This document shows positions 21,651 to 32,375 of a stretch of 64,000 bases of DNA, piece after piece. The notes beneath the pieces are model-generated. The model did no database searches. It saw only the letters and a list, made by a program, of their open reading frames with translations, and was not told the origin of the DNA. The position numbers were made by a program, and so were the translations under genes. This DNA is from Allium sativum. Lineage: Eukaryota; Streptophyta; Magnoliopsida; Asparagales; Amaryllidaceae. Every line of letters begins with the position of its first letter. Within the stretch, counting starts at the first letter, position 1. The stretch is from the NCBI GenBank assembly GCA_030737875.1, contig CM060912.1:455704310-455768309 (forward strand). The letters run 5' to 3'.

Positions 21651-21658
21651 GAAAGGAT

Positions 21659-23215
21659 ATGCATACAAGTTTAGTACGTATTTGCCAACAATTGAAGAAC
21701 GAGAAATCCCGAAAGTATAAGCCAAAAGTCAAATATATCAAACCTACCATTGAAGCTAGCAATGTAGTGGACAAGGAACAAGAATTACGACATGAGACAA
21801 TACAAATGTTGTGTGTAGAATCTAGCAACGTAGTGGACAAGAAACAAGAACTACGGCACGAGACAATACAAATGCTGTGTGCAGAAAATGAAAATGAAAT
21901 GCTCCGTGAAGAAAATGAAATGTGTGAAGAAGTTGAAATAGCTTGTGAAGAAAATGTTGATGTCGAGGTGGAAATTGATAGACCAAATGAAGTTGGAACT
22001 GCAAATATAGATGTAAAAAAACATCCTAGAGATCCAATAAAAGCAAAAAAAAACTCCCGTTAAGTCTTGAGAATCGAATTGAAGTTGAAGTCAATGAGGT
22101 AGCCATACCTATAGGAGCTGGCTTGGTGCATTTACGTTCCTTTCTTAGGCCGCTTGTATGAGAGCATGTTCCGGTTACAATTAACGACTGGAGGTTACTA
22201 AGCGATGAATTGAAACTTATATTATGGGAATTGATTCAGGTATGAGAGATTACCCTTTTTTTACTTGTATGCAAGTTGTATTGGAGGTTACTCGTGGTCA
22301 TACTTTTTAAAAAAAAAAACTTGTAAGCTAGATTCAAGCTGGAAGAATGAAAAATTAACACCATATTTCAACAAATGGGAACTGTTTGGAGATCCTCAAA
22401 AAGAAAATTGGTCCAAAAAATAATTAATGCAACGACGGAAGAGGAAATACTTGGTTTAAAACCTTACAATATAAAAAACATGAACGAATGGAGAAAGTTT
22501 GTAAAGGAGAAATTAAGTTTGGAGTTTAAGGTATGATTATTTCATCACATGTTTACGCAACGTCTGCTTATTTCATCTAGAATAATTTCTTTCTCTTTTT
22601 CAGGCAAGAAGTGAGAAATATAGGGCCATCAAGCAAAAACAACTGTCGCACACAACTGGACGCAGGGGAATGGCTAGATCTACCGACGATTTGGTTAGTT
22701 AATTAAAGATAGCATTATTTACCTAGCTAGTTAATTAACTATCAATTGATTTATTTAGTGTCTTTCTGAATGTAGAAAAAGCAGAGTCAAGACTCATCGT
22801 CCATATCTGGAATAGATGTTTGTATTAAATCTCATACTAAAAAGAATAGTGAACCAATGAACATGGATACTGCAAATGTTATTGTAAGTATTTTGATTTT
22901 TTATCACCAATTAAACATTGTGACATTTTTACCATTGTATATAACATATATGTATATTAATTTATGCAGGAAGACATTAAAAAAATTGATAATGCCACAC
23001 AATCCGACTCAATAAAGAATGTTAAAGAAGACGCAATTGCACAAATTTTAGGACAAGATAAACCAGGACACTTAAGAGCACTAAGAAGAGGATACCCCAA
23101 AACCAAGTTACTTTTGTCACAAAAAAGGGATACTCAAATAACTCAATGTCAAAAAAGAATTTCTGAATTGGAGAATATGGTACACTTTCTAATGAAGAAA
23201 CATATATGCTTTTAA
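21659..23215 (+). pseudogene. CACTA gene 2 (TnpA-like), Transposase_24 region, multi-exon
   Basis: The first open stretch (21659-22063) is acidic and holds a 21-residue tandem duplication (SNVVDK(E/K)QELRHETIQMLC twice). The PF03004 (Transposase_24) region follows in exons. 22085-22240 reads HLRSFLRPLV, then VTINDWRLLSDELKLILWELIQ in outline. 22325-22540 covers the middle, with a frameshift. 22605-22700 reads ARSEKYRAIKQKQLSHTTGR. 22970-23215 reads AQILGQDKPGHLRALRRGY and a coiled-coil-like end (CQKRISELENMV). In CACTA elements this protein binds subterminal motifs. Stops in the exons mean it is not functional. Confidence 0.75.
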
Positions 23216-23819
23216 TTTATATATTTGATAATATGTACTCTTGATCATACTCCATAGGTATATTATGATAAAAATATAGTTGCAGATGATAAAACAAATT
23301 CAAAATTTACAAGAATAAAACAAATTTAAAAGAAATAATAGCATTCAATATTTTTCAATACTGTATATTTCATAATTGTAATAAGAAGACTGGTTGGCCA
23401 CACCACTAAATATGTAAAACACGATGTATTACTTGCTGGACTTGTTTTTTCTGCCTAAATTTCCTTATTGTTTTCTGCAGTACGTTGACTTTTACCAGGT
23501 TACCCATATTTATAACACAAACACACCCAGTTTTTTTTTGTTTTTGTTGTCAAGCTAAGTAGTTCCAATGGAACAAAAATGGCAAGTTGTTTTTGATGTT
23601 TTAAAAAGTGGATGATTTGTACATAACATTTTTAACTTGTTGGCAGAAAAAATATTTGTTTCTGCAAGTTCTTTTTAACGTTTTAAAAAATTGTTCTTGC
23701 TTTTCATCCCTTTATTTTTCATTTGAAAACGCTCTTTTAAGTATTTTTCTTTGGTTTGGTTAGTTTGTGACTGTTTCTTACATTGGATAAATTGCTCCAA
23801 TCTTTGTCAAAGTATTTGA
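23216..23819. other. Noncoding AT-rich sequence within CACTA gene 2
   Basis: Nothing recognisable; probably intron sequence. Confidence 0.4.
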
Positions 23820-24715
23820 CAATCGGTATTTTTTTTGTTTTAGCCTGGGAGGTTACTTCTTTAGTGTTTGTTCATGGGGTCCTTGGTTTGCTATCCTTCT
23901 TTGGTTCGCGAATGATGGCTCTGGGCTCCTGCATGCAATCTCTCTATCTGCTTGTGGAGCTGTCCTTTCGGGTCTGTTTAGATTAGGTTTAAGCTGGTTT
24001 TGTTTTGTTTTGTATAGCATTTGTTTGGTATAATTCAAAGTCTGTTCCAAAATGAAATGGGACCGCAAGCAAAAATTCCAGTAAAGGTAGAATCCAGTAA
24101 AATCTCTTTTAGCTTTCTACTTAAAAAATGTAAAGGAAAATTTAACTAATATTTTGGTTAATTCCAAACCTTTCTACTTAAATTAAATCGATATCTATAA
24201 AACATAGTCTTCTTGATGCACGTAGCCTCATTTGCATGTTGTCATTCCTATTATGGGTGTGTAAGAATACTAAATCATATCACACAACAAGTTTTAAAAA
24301 ATATTAATAATCAAACTATACATTCTAAGAAGTTTGTGTATAAAAACGAGATTTGATCACTGGGATTAATTAGTTGACAACGTCAACATAACTTTAAAAG
24401 TTTAACATGTTTAATGACTCACTGCTCTACTCAAATACGTTTAGAGCCGCTCAACAGCTACTCATTGCTATTTAGAGCAGCAACCAGCTGCTACTCGCTG
24501 TTGTTAAGAGTAGCGAGCAACTGCTCGCTCATCGCTGCTCAGTTTGTTAATTATCATTAGCCTATCAGTCGCTGTTCTAATCAAAATATCTTCGTTGTTC
24601 CTAAGGCTAGTAGAACAGTGACTACAGGTCTGTTCACAATAGTGTTGCTCACTCTTCGCTGTTCGCAATAGCCTATCAGTCGCTGAAGTAAAAACTAATA
24701 ATGCTGCTCATAGCC
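23820..24715 (+). repeat. Dispersed repeat, copy B (partner of 7510-8510)
   Basis: Same order and orientation as copy A, roughly 90% alike where they align, with a shorter middle. Its right part (24410-24700) again carries GCGAGCAACTGCTCGCT motifs but has extra CCTATCAGTCGCTG units. It lies between the Transposase_24 and Transposase_23 exons. Confidence 0.75.
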
Positions 24716-25300
24716 AAATTCAGTTCTCGGCATTCAAATACAAACATCATTGGCTAACCGTTTGAACATAACAACATTTAAGTACTTTTAAGTGTAATTT
24801 TTTTCATATGCTCTCATCATTTGAGTACTTTGAATATAACAACATTTAAGTACTTTGCATAAGTTTTTATTAGCAAGACATTTACGACTGATTCAAGGTT
24901 GAGTACAGTAGTTTATTAGACAAACATGGATGTTATTAATCTGGGCTGTTGTACCTATTTAACCTGTGAAGTCGAGCTTTAATACTGTAAAACATACAGC
25001 AGTGACAAGAAACACCTGTGCTAAAGCCCATAAAAATGCAATAAAGGCAAAAATAATCAATATTTTTAGTGACATAATACTAAAATATACAACACGAATT
25101 TTTATCTAGTTTTTTTTTCTTTATATAAATAATAATATGAGACTTGATCTGGTGCTACTACTTTTTCTTTGGCAGGATCAAGAAGGTTCGAAAGAAGGGA
25201 GCACACTTGAAATGGTATAAATCACTTATATTGATATAACATCATTTAGAGTTTAGCTTTAAATCTAGTAATCGACATAATTTTTGTCTGAATAATTGTA
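24716..25300. other. Noncoding part of CACTA gene 2 with a possible short exon
   Basis: Mostly intron-like. A candidate micro-exon (about 25176-25216, AGGATCAAGAAGG...GAAATG) lies between an AG acceptor and a GT donor and could join the Transposase_24 and Transposase_23 parts. Weakly supported. Confidence 0.3.
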
Positions 25301-25301
25301 G

Positions 25302-25534
25302 AACAATGACAACATATGTGAGCTATTGAATTGGGATGGAATCGACGAAGTTGTTGCCGGAGGGAGAGTGGTGTCCACCGATCCAAATGAAGTTGTTAAT
25401 GATATTCATATTAGACCAAATGTTGTGAAAGTTGTTATAGATTGCATAAAGAAAGCATACGCTTATTTATGGAGGCCTACATCTAGTATATCGATATTAG
25501 GAGAAGCCAAGGGTAAGTCAGTGACATGGCCTGC
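25302..25534 (+). pseudogene. CACTA gene 2, Transposase_23 domain copy 1 (split by gypsy insertion)
   Basis: After an AG acceptor the frame reads NWDGIDEVVAGGRVVSTDP, DIHIRPNVVKVVIDCI, AYLWRPTSSISILGEAKGKS and VTWPA. This is the PF03017 (Transposase_23, TNP1/En/Spm) pattern with its invariant LWRP and W-P. The gypsy element at 25535 splits the Ala codon region. Beyond the second TSD copy (30416-30420) the frame continues NRVVAQRGHTIEDVMVKFM at 30421-30480. The empty site reads through in frame, so this exon was open when the gypsy element landed. Confidence 0.85.
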
Positions 25535-25978
25535 TGTAACGACCCGCATTCTACGCATCATAGGATCGTGGAATATTTATTTTTTTCACATATTAAGTTG
25601 TATGGTCATGTAACTTTGGGAGACGATTATTGGGGTCATTTCCCATGTTCATGATTTTTGTCGATTTTTAAATGACCGTTTTGCCCCTAGTTGGTACTGT
25701 TTTGGCCATAACTTTTGACTGGAATGGAATTTTGACCTTAAACCACTTCCATTGGATTCAAATGATGGTTTCTCTTTCCGTAGAGTGGTCACATTAGCCA
25801 AACGGACTTACCGTTTGGGAGATATGGCTGAATTAAGGTTTAAAGGGTTATTTTCAGCTAATTGGGCTTAACCGGGTAGTTAGTAATTAGGCCCATTGGG
25901 GGATTTCAGGATTAGTGGTATTTAAGGGCTGCTAGGGTTAGGATTTCGGTTTTTACTTCATTTTTTCCAGCCGTCACA
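25535..25978 (+). repeat. 5' LTR of the 25.5-30.4 kb gypsy element
   Basis: TGTAACGACCCGCATTCTAC ... CCAGCCGTCACA. It is the same start and end as the 2.6 kb solo LTR at 9409 but about 2.2 kb shorter; the bulk of the long LTR is missing. Confidence 0.93.
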
Positions 25979-25980
25979 CT

Positions 25981-25998
25981 TGGTATCAGAGCTCTAGG
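25981..25998 (+). other. Primer binding site, tRNA-Met type
   Basis: TGGTATCAGAGCTCTAGG lies 2 bp after the LTR end, matching the initiator-Met tRNA 3' end at the first 12 bases. It fixes the LTR boundary and strand. Confidence 0.9.
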
Positions 25999-26181
25999 TT
26001 GCGTAGTTAACCTAGGGAAAGACACTAGGGAGAGTTAGTACGTATATGAGAGCGCGTATTTGTGATTACTTTGGTTTTCAAAAGCTATGTATATATATAC
26101 TATTAGTAGTATAAGAATGAAGTTGCACTGCACTAGTACCACTATGGGGTCGTTAATCGTTTCCCCTTTTACAGATTGACG

Positions 26182-27249
26182 ATGAGCCGATATGCTAGAG
26201 GTGCTGGTAGGGTAACCAATAATGGGAATGCTGCCGACATGAGGGCGATGTTTACCGACCTCATGAGAGACATGCTTAGAGATGTTCAGGGAGCAGTTCC
26301 CAATCCCGGAAATGGTGGTGGTCCAGTGGTGCAGGCGCCTAGGGTCGATTTCGCCAAGTTGTGCAAGGATTACACTAACCTTGGTGGGAAACCGTTCCAC
26401 GGGACGGAGTCGGCCACAGATGTTCAGGATTGGTTGGATAGCTGTGATCGTATCTTCGACGACTTGGGTCTTGAGGATGCGATGAAAAGAAGGCTAGCGT
26501 CTCGTCAGCTGCAAGGGCGAGCGATGAATTGGTGGAATGCCATTAGAACAGCTACTCCAGAAGATCAAGTTACTTGGAATCAGTTTAAGACTCGCTTTTG
26601 TGATAAGTTTATTCCAGCTGCTCATAAATCAGAACTGTTCAAGAAGTTCTTGGAGCTTAAGCAGAACGGTAGAGCAGTCTCGGAGTATATCGCTGAATTC
26701 GACACTTTATCGAAATATGGATGGTCCCTTATCGATACAGTCGAAAAGAAGAACGAGAAGTTCATAACTGGCTTGGATGAGTACTTGGGGGAAAGACTTA
26801 TAAATCATATCGATGAGACGTTCGAGTCTATTGTAGGAAAGGCATTAAGGTCAGAGAGCCTTTTCCCTAAGTCGAAGGCCGAAGTTGCTACGACATCTGC
26901 AGAGGAGCCAAAGCCGCAAGCAGGCGGTGAAGGCAAGAAGAATTCTCAGAACAAGAGGAAGCAGAACCCGACCAAGGATGGTCAGGATAAGAAAAATAAG
27001 AAAGATGGCGAATGCTTTAGTTGTGGCAAGAAGGGCCATTACGCCAGAGATTGTCGAGAAAAGCCTGGGGAAAGAAAGTGTTTTAACTGCGGCCAGGCGG
27101 GACATCACAAGGATGATTGCCCACAACCTCCTAGGGAGAAGCAGATCGTGAAAGCGTATGCTATCAACGCTGTTCCTTCTTCGTCAAATGCCCCAACTGC
27201 GGCGCAGAAGGAAAAAGGTGTCGTTATCCGAGGTATGCTTTCTATTTAA
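26182..27249 (+). CDS. Gypsy Gag (capsid and nucleocapsid), intact frame of 355 aa
   Basis: An uninterrupted frame from ATG 26182 to TAA 27247-27249. The N-terminus is Arg/Met rich. The retrotransposon gag core spans roughly residues 75-210, with WLDSCDRIFDDLG, GRAMNWWNAIRTATPEDQV, WNQFKTRFCDKF and VSEYIAEFD. A basic Lys/Gln-rich linker follows. Two intact CCHC knuckles are CFSCGKKGHYARDC (27013-27054) and CFNCGQAGHHKDDC (27079-27120). Gag forms the cytoplasmic particle and packages RNA. It is the only complete retroelement protein in the window, in an element that has lost its RT. The stop falls where the Gag-Pol frame would continue into protease. Confidence 0.93.
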   Translation: MSRYARGAGRVTNNGNAADMRAMFTDLMRDMLRDVQGAVPNPGNGGGPVVQAPRVDFAKLCKDYTNLGGKPFHGTESATDVQDWLDSCDRIFDDLGLEDAMKRRLASRQLQGRAMNWWNAIRTATPEDQVTWNQFKTRFCDKFIPAAHKSELFKKFLELKQNGRAVSEYIAEFDTLSKYGWSLIDTVEKKNEKFITGLDEYLGERLINHIDETFESIVGKALRSESLFPKSKAEVATTSAEEPKPQAGGEGKKNSQNKRKQNPTKDGQDKKNKKDGECFSCGKKGHYARDCREKPGERKCFNCGQAGHHKDDCPQPPREKQIVKAYAINAVPSSSNAPTAAQKEKGVVIRGMLSI

Positions 27250-27535
27250 GATGTTTTGATCGGGTTTTGTTTGACAAACCTGAGTTAGTCGATAGACCTT
27301 TAGTAGTGACGAACCCGATTGGTGGTTCGACTAGATTTGGCATGATTTGTTGTAATGTGGTCTTATCGAGTCATGGATGTATGTTTCCTTGTGATTGCTT
27401 TGTTTTGGGCTTTACTGGGTTTAGCATTATTTTGGGAGTTGATCTACTCCAAAGGAATAGGGTGGTATTAGGTACCTACCTAGTGATGGCGATAGTAACT
27501 GGAGTTAAGGAAGCTAAGAGGTTATCGTTGTAATA
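27250..27535 (+). pseudogene. Gypsy protease remnant, active site deleted
   Basis: The segment with the catalytic D-T/S-G is missing. What remains is VDRPLVVTNPIGGS (27290), then CFVLGFTGFSIILGVDLL (27395-27445), the C-terminal protease block. After about 27535 no further pol is found for 1.4 kb. Confidence 0.85.
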
Positions 27536-27539
27536 AGTT

Positions 27540-28905
27540 CTGGTTGTCTCTGGGAGGCAAATGAGTACTCCAGTGCTAGATTGTTTTGCTAGTATCACCT
27601 CATGTGGATTGTCTGAACTCGGAGGAGATGTTCCTTGGGTGCTTGTCTGATATTGGTTTAGGCCTTTGGGGCTTGTGCTTGGGGAATGTCGAGTTTGACT
27701 AGGATGGTTTGCATGAGGGATAAGTAAACGTTGCGATTTTCATTGGATGATATCTTGGTTCACTCGAGGAGTGATGGGCAGACGGAACATGATGAGACTG
27801 TTCAATGGTATAGACTGCCCAGAGTTAGACTCTATAGGGTTATGAGATTGCTCGAGTGGGACTCGAGAAAGATGCAAAGAAATGGATTGTTTAGGACCCT
27901 ATGTTGATGTTCTCTATTGGATAGTAGAACTTTGAAGGAATAGGATGTGTTCGTTGATCATGGAAGATACAACGAAGATTAGAGCGATTCAAGTTGGACT
28001 TGAACTCGTAAAAGAAAATGGGTGTTCGTTGATCTTGGAGATGCAACGAATAGGGAGACGACTCACGTTGGACTAGAGTTTGTCGGTACTCAAGACTGGG
28101 TCTGAGTTATAGAATGACTCGAGTTGGACTCGAAAAGGCTGCAAGGAATTGGATTCAGCTCGAGTTGGACTCGAGAGGGCAGCAAGATAATGGATAGACT
28201 TGGGTTGGACTCAAGTATTTTAGGAGGACTAAAAGCAGGGGTATCTGGGGACGCCCGTTACCTTGGATCCGTTGGACGTGATCTAGTTATCCTTGGAGGA
28301 TAAACGTACGTTGGACGTACGGTAGTCCGATTGGAGGCTGGGCTTCCATTAGTTTAATTATCCTTGGAGGATAAACGTATGTTGGACATACGGTAGTTCG
28401 AAGGGAGGCGGGGCTTCCATTGGCCTGGGATTGGTTGGACCAGTCAAGTAGGCATCGGTGTATGTATGGAGGCTGGGCTTCCATTAGTTATTGATGTTGG
28501 TTGGACCAGACAGACTGGAATCGACATATTGGAATTGGTTAGACCAATCATGTAGGTGTCGATGTGTTTATGACTTTAGCAGGTGATCGATAGGATTTTT
28601 TTGATGGATGTTATGGTTGCTATGTTTGTTCCTATCTTTCTTCTCTTGAGTAGACTATCACCTGTAGGGTTCCAGCGATGGGGAACAAAGTGATTGTAGT
28701 AGGACTATGAGCCAGTGCAGTAGAGTCGTCATGACTCGAGGGGCGAAGTGGACATAGTAAAGGATTAGTAAGGCTATGAGCCAGTGCAGTGGAGTTGTTA
28801 TGACTTCATGGGGCAGAGTGGACATAGCAAAGGACTAGTGACTATGGATCAGTGCAGTGGAGTCGCCATGACTCCATGGGGCAGAGTGATCATAGTAAAG
28901 GATTT
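27540..28905 (+). repeat. Tandem-repeat block replacing RT in the gypsy derivative
   Basis: Noncoding GT-rich sequence with several repeat families. There are GTTGGACTCGAG-type units (27990-28215). Two copies of a unit of about 85 bp (28290-28430) each contain CCTTGGAGGATAAACGTA, GTTGGACRTACGGTAGT and GGCTGGGCTTCCATTAG (or close variants); the terminal GGAGGCTGGGCTTCCATTAG occurs a third time near 28470. Three 69-bp units (28703-28900) contain CTATGAGCCAGTGCAGTGGA and GACTCCATGGGGCAGAGTG. The last family is shared with the 2.6 kb solo LTR at 11095-11275, so part of this block derives from long-LTR sequence. Confidence 0.8.
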
Positions 28906-29345
28906 GGGTGCAGTACTAGTTGCATTGAGTAGGAGACATGCCAGTTTAGGGGTTTTGTTTCTAGGATGGAAGCAACTAGAGTATATCACAGGATATGATT
29001 TCAGACCCAAGACTGAATTGGATTCAGAAGCGCTGGTAAGCTTGACGATTAGATCGATTTTGATTGAGTGGATTGTTTTCAGTTAGAAGGACGATCCTAA
29101 TCTATTGGAAACCATCTCTAGAGTAGAGATGGGTATCGATGGAAAGAGAATGATTAAGTAAGGATTTGACCGAGAAGGGTGGCTTCGAAAGAATAAGGGA
29201 CTAGTTGTACCCAACGTAGATGGACTGAGAGGTGAAGTGCTTAGAGCATATCATCACTCGAAATTGACTATATATCCCAGTGGTAACGAGATGTATTGAG
29301 ACATAGAGCAGATATACTACTGGGAAGGCATAAAGATAGGCAGAA
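28905..29345 (+). pseudogene. RNase H end and integrase zinc-binding remnant
   Basis: The frame at 28910-29085 reads ALSRRHASLGVLFLGWKQLE and DFRPKTELDSEA, the linker after RNase H in Tekay-type elements. It is followed by DPNLLETI, a TAA stop near 29160, and VLRAYHHSKLTIYPSG with a stop at 29298, the HH part of the HHCC domain. It then stops abruptly; the CC part and the whole DDE core are missing. Confidence 0.8.
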
Positions 29346-29810
29346 GGCTTATCTCGATAAGAGATGAAGAGATTTGGAATTCTTCGTTAGCGACTTGGTG
29401 TTCGTCAGGATCTCTCCATTGAGAATGTGATTCGGATTGGTTGGAGAGGTAAGTTAGCACCAAGATTTGTTGGCCCATTCCCAGTCCTCGAGCAAGTTGG
29501 GAATTTGGCGTATGAGGTAGAGCTACCTGACAAGATGGCGGGAGTTCACAACGTATTTCATGTTTCCCAGTTAAGGGAGTTTGTGCAAGACCCTAATGTG
29601 ACTATTTCACCTGATCAGTTGGATGATATCGAAGTTGAACCCGAGGCGGTTGAGAACCGCAAGTCTATGCGTATTGTTGGGAACGATACGAAGCAGTTTC
29701 GAAGGAAGGCGGTGAAACTAGTCAAAGTCCAGTGGGGTGAGAATGAAAAAGACTGTGCTTGGGAAACAAAGGAAGATATAAGGAAGAAGTATCCAGAACT
29801 CTTTGCCTAG
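29346..29810 (+). pseudogene. Gypsy integrase C-terminus and chromodomain
   Basis: It begins in broken frames (RQKAYLDKR, then SDLVFVRISPL). A continuous 127-codon frame from 29427 to TAG 29808-29810 follows: [40 protein letters not shown], then the chromodomain (KAVKLVKVQWGENEKDCAWE, EDIRKKYPELFA). The region after the frame break is intact. It is joined to the HH remnant by an internal deletion that removed the catalytic core. Confidence 0.85.
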
Positions 29811-29959
29811 TAAGGTTTTGGTAGTGATAGTTTCTTCCCTTGTTAGTAAACCGCATGCTAGGATAGACTTGTTTTGCATGTTGATTGTTGTTTATGGTTG
29901 ATAGGCATGCGGAACCCTTTGTGTATTTTGGTTAGGGAATTTCGGGGGCGAAATTTCTT

Positions 29960-30415
29960 AAGGGGGGGAGAGTGTAACGACCCGCATTCTACGCATCATA
30001 GGATCGTGGAATATTTATTTCTTTCACATATGAAGTTGTATGGTCATGTAACTTTGGGAGACGATTATTGGGGTCATTTCCCATGTTCATGATTTTTGTC
30101 GATTTTTAAATGACCGTTTTGCCCCTAGTTGGTACTGTTTTGGCCATAACTTTTGACTGGAAAGGAATTTTGACCTGAAACCACTTCCATTGGATTCGAA
30201 TGATGGTTTCTCTTTCCGTAGAGTGGTCACATTAGCCAAACGGACTTACCGTTTGGGAGATATGGCTGAATTAAGGTATAAAGGGTTATTTTCAGCTAAT
30301 TGGGCTTAACCGGGTAGTTAGTAATTAGGCCCATTGGGGGATTTCGGGATTAGTGGTATTTAAGGGCTGCTAGGGTTAGGATTTTGGTTTTTACTTCATT
30401 TTTCCAGCCGTCACA
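29960..30415 (+). repeat. Polypurine tract and 3' LTR of the 25.5-30.4 kb gypsy element
   Basis: The polypurine tract at 29960-29972 abuts the LTR (29973-30415). The LTR ends CCAGCCGTCACA and is followed by the TSD cctgc. Confidence 0.93.
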
Positions 30416-30490
30416 CCTGCAAACCGTGTTGTTGCACAACGAGGACACACGATAGAAGATGTTATGGTGAAATTTATGATTCATGGTAAC
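30416..30490 (+). pseudogene. CACTA Transposase_23 copy 1, right-hand part
   Basis: Continuation of the exon split at 25534; it reads NRVVAQRGHTIEDVMVKFM. A GT near 30486 may be the exon end. Confidence 0.75.
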
Positions 30491-30545
30491 TATTTGTAAC
30501 TATATACGTATATTTTTTAATTAAATAAATTTATTGTTCTTTTTA

Positions 30546-30892
30546 GAGTAAAACTAGTAGCGCAAATAACAAATGCAAGTTTTATGATTGGAATGAGGGT
30601 GAAGTGTTGGTTGCCGAAGGAAGACTTTGCTCGAATGATTCAAAAATGATTGTGAATGGCATTCCACTTGGTCCGTTAGCCGTGGTGGTTTGGGTAGACT
30701 ATGCAAAAAAAGAAGATGCTTACTTGTGGCGACCCACAATAGATATGTCATGCATTAAAGAGGCTGTGGGTAAGAAAATAGCATGGCCAAAATCAAAAGT
30801 TGTAGCTGAAAAAGCAAGCAATATGGCTTCTCCTTCCAAGGCTAGAAAAAACATTGCAACTTCCCCTTGCGTGGCAAAATCAACTCTTTAGG
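30546..30892 (+). pseudogene. CACTA gene 2, Transposase_23 domain copy 2
   Basis: Starts after an AG near 30545. It reads CKFYDWNEGEVLVAEGRLCS, then IPLGPLAVVVWVDYAKKEDA, YLWRPTIDMSCIKEAVGKKI and AWPKSKVVAE, a full PF03017-type domain without internal stops, followed by a basic tail ending in TAG 30889-30891. An alternative is splicing at the GTAACT that follows the TAG. This is the best-preserved of the three copies. Confidence 0.85.
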
Positions 30893-32085
30893 TAACTAAG
30901 CAACCATATTTATAATTAACCTCTAAATCGAACCCAAAATACTACTAAGGTAACATACTATAAACTCGATGATAGCGTCATTTGTCTAGTTATTGGCAGT
31001 GGACCAATCTAAAGACTCAATCTTGTGAGTCCAATAGAAGTGTTGCCAAGATGCATGCTCCCTATGTTGCACTTCATATGGAAATTCGAATCAAAAATAT
31101 TAATTAAGTTTAATATTTCTAAATGTTGACAAAATTTAACAGCTAAACATGTATATGTCCTGTGTATGACCAGGAGCCACATGTATATATAATTTAGAGT
31201 TTCCATTTCTATATAAAATGACATGACATTCTAATTACTTTTTTTAGGAGAAATAAGTGATCCTCACAAAGAGGACATTACTTATATAATTTTATTCCAT
31301 ATAAATATTTAATGCACGGTTAATAATGTCAACAGGGCCACATAATATATTTGATCAAATATATTGCATTCGGCATGCATTGCCACGAAACAGGGCACCA
31401 AGGGAAGCGTTTAACACTAGACCAACAATCACTTTGTAAGCTGCATTCCAGCCCATATTATATAGTTTGATGGATTATCACACACATTTTCTTTCGCACT
31501 ACCACAAAAGGTTGATGAATAATCCTTTCCAAAATCAAATTTATGTGGGTTGTTAAAAATGTCCACAAGTGCATCATAGTAATTGACGTAGAGAATGTTT
31601 GTAGTAGGGTGACGACGATGGAGAACAGTAAGTTATTCCAAAAGTTTTTCGTTGTGATGTTCTGCAAATACGTTAATCCATTTGATGCAACTAGCATCAT
31701 CATATTCCTTTTTGCCAACTTTTGATATTTTGTTAAAATTGATGATAAGCAACCTACGGGAAAGAAACAAGAAGCCATGACTGAGATTTTTGCTGAGAAG
31801 GCAGTGACCAGTGAGACTGGTGTCACATGACATTCTAATTGCATGTTGTCTCTAGTATCCAATTAATAACTTCATAAAGAGAGATCCTACAATATCCACT
31901 GTACTCACAAACATGTGTGCGGGCATTTTTCGTTCCATATTCATTCATTTTTTTTATAATGGTATATCGCACATGTATTTTTGTTTTATGTGTTTACTAT
32001 GTTAACTAAACCGTATGTTAATGTGAAAACTACTTTGACAACAAACATAAGACCTATCTTTTAAAAATTGTTACTTTGGTTTGCT
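30893..32085. other. Noncoding sequence between Transposase_23 copies 2 and 3
   Basis: AT-rich with no recognised domain. Minus-strand open frames at 31458-31862 have no known motif. Confidence 0.45.
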
Positions 32086-32089
32086 TATC

Positions 32090-32375
32090 CAGCAAAGCTC
32101 AAATTTGGTAGTAAAGAGCAGATGCAAGTTGATTGACGTGGCTAAAACAGGACAGATAGTAGCCAAAGGTACTATCTTTTCTACTGATCCGACATCAATG
32201 GTTCACTCTGTTCTAATAGGAAAAGATGCGGTAATAGTTTGGGTGGATTTTGTGAGAGTTAATGATGCACTGCTATGGAGACCTACATTGGAGTGTACAT
32301 ATATGGAAGATTCTTTTGGGACCACTGTAGCTTGACTGGCAGCATATGTCATTGCGGAATCAAGTTTAAGTAAGT
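32090..32375 (+). pseudogene. CACTA gene 2, Transposase_23 domain copy 3
   Basis: After an AG near 32092 the frame reads CKLIDVAKTGQIVAKGTIFS, TDPTSMVHSVLIGKDAVIVW, VDFVRVNDALLWRPTLEC and YMEDSFGTTVA. A TGA lies near 32333, then LAAYVIAESS to a GTAAG donor at 32370. It is a third copy of the same domain with a nonsense change near its end. Confidence 0.82.

Larger units (their letters stand above)
25535..30415 (+). mobile_element. Ty3/gypsy derivative with gag and chromodomain but no RT or integrase core; TSD cctgc
   Basis: LTRs of 444 bp (25535-25978) and 443 bp (29973-30415) differ at about nine positions (roughly 98% identity) and are bracketed by cctgc (25530-25534, 30416-30420). A primer site, an uninterrupted gag, a protease remnant, a tandem-repeat block of about 1.4 kb, an RNase H/integrase junction remnant and an integrase C-terminus with chromodomain lie between. 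The RT, most of RNase H and the DDE core are absent. It must have depended on another element's enzymes. The polypurine tract is aagggggggagag at 29960-29972. Confidence 0.92.

Noticed and set aside
26035..27151. Minus- and other-frame open frames over gag (121, 91, 88 codons)
   Set aside because: Shadows of the real gag frame, with no motif.
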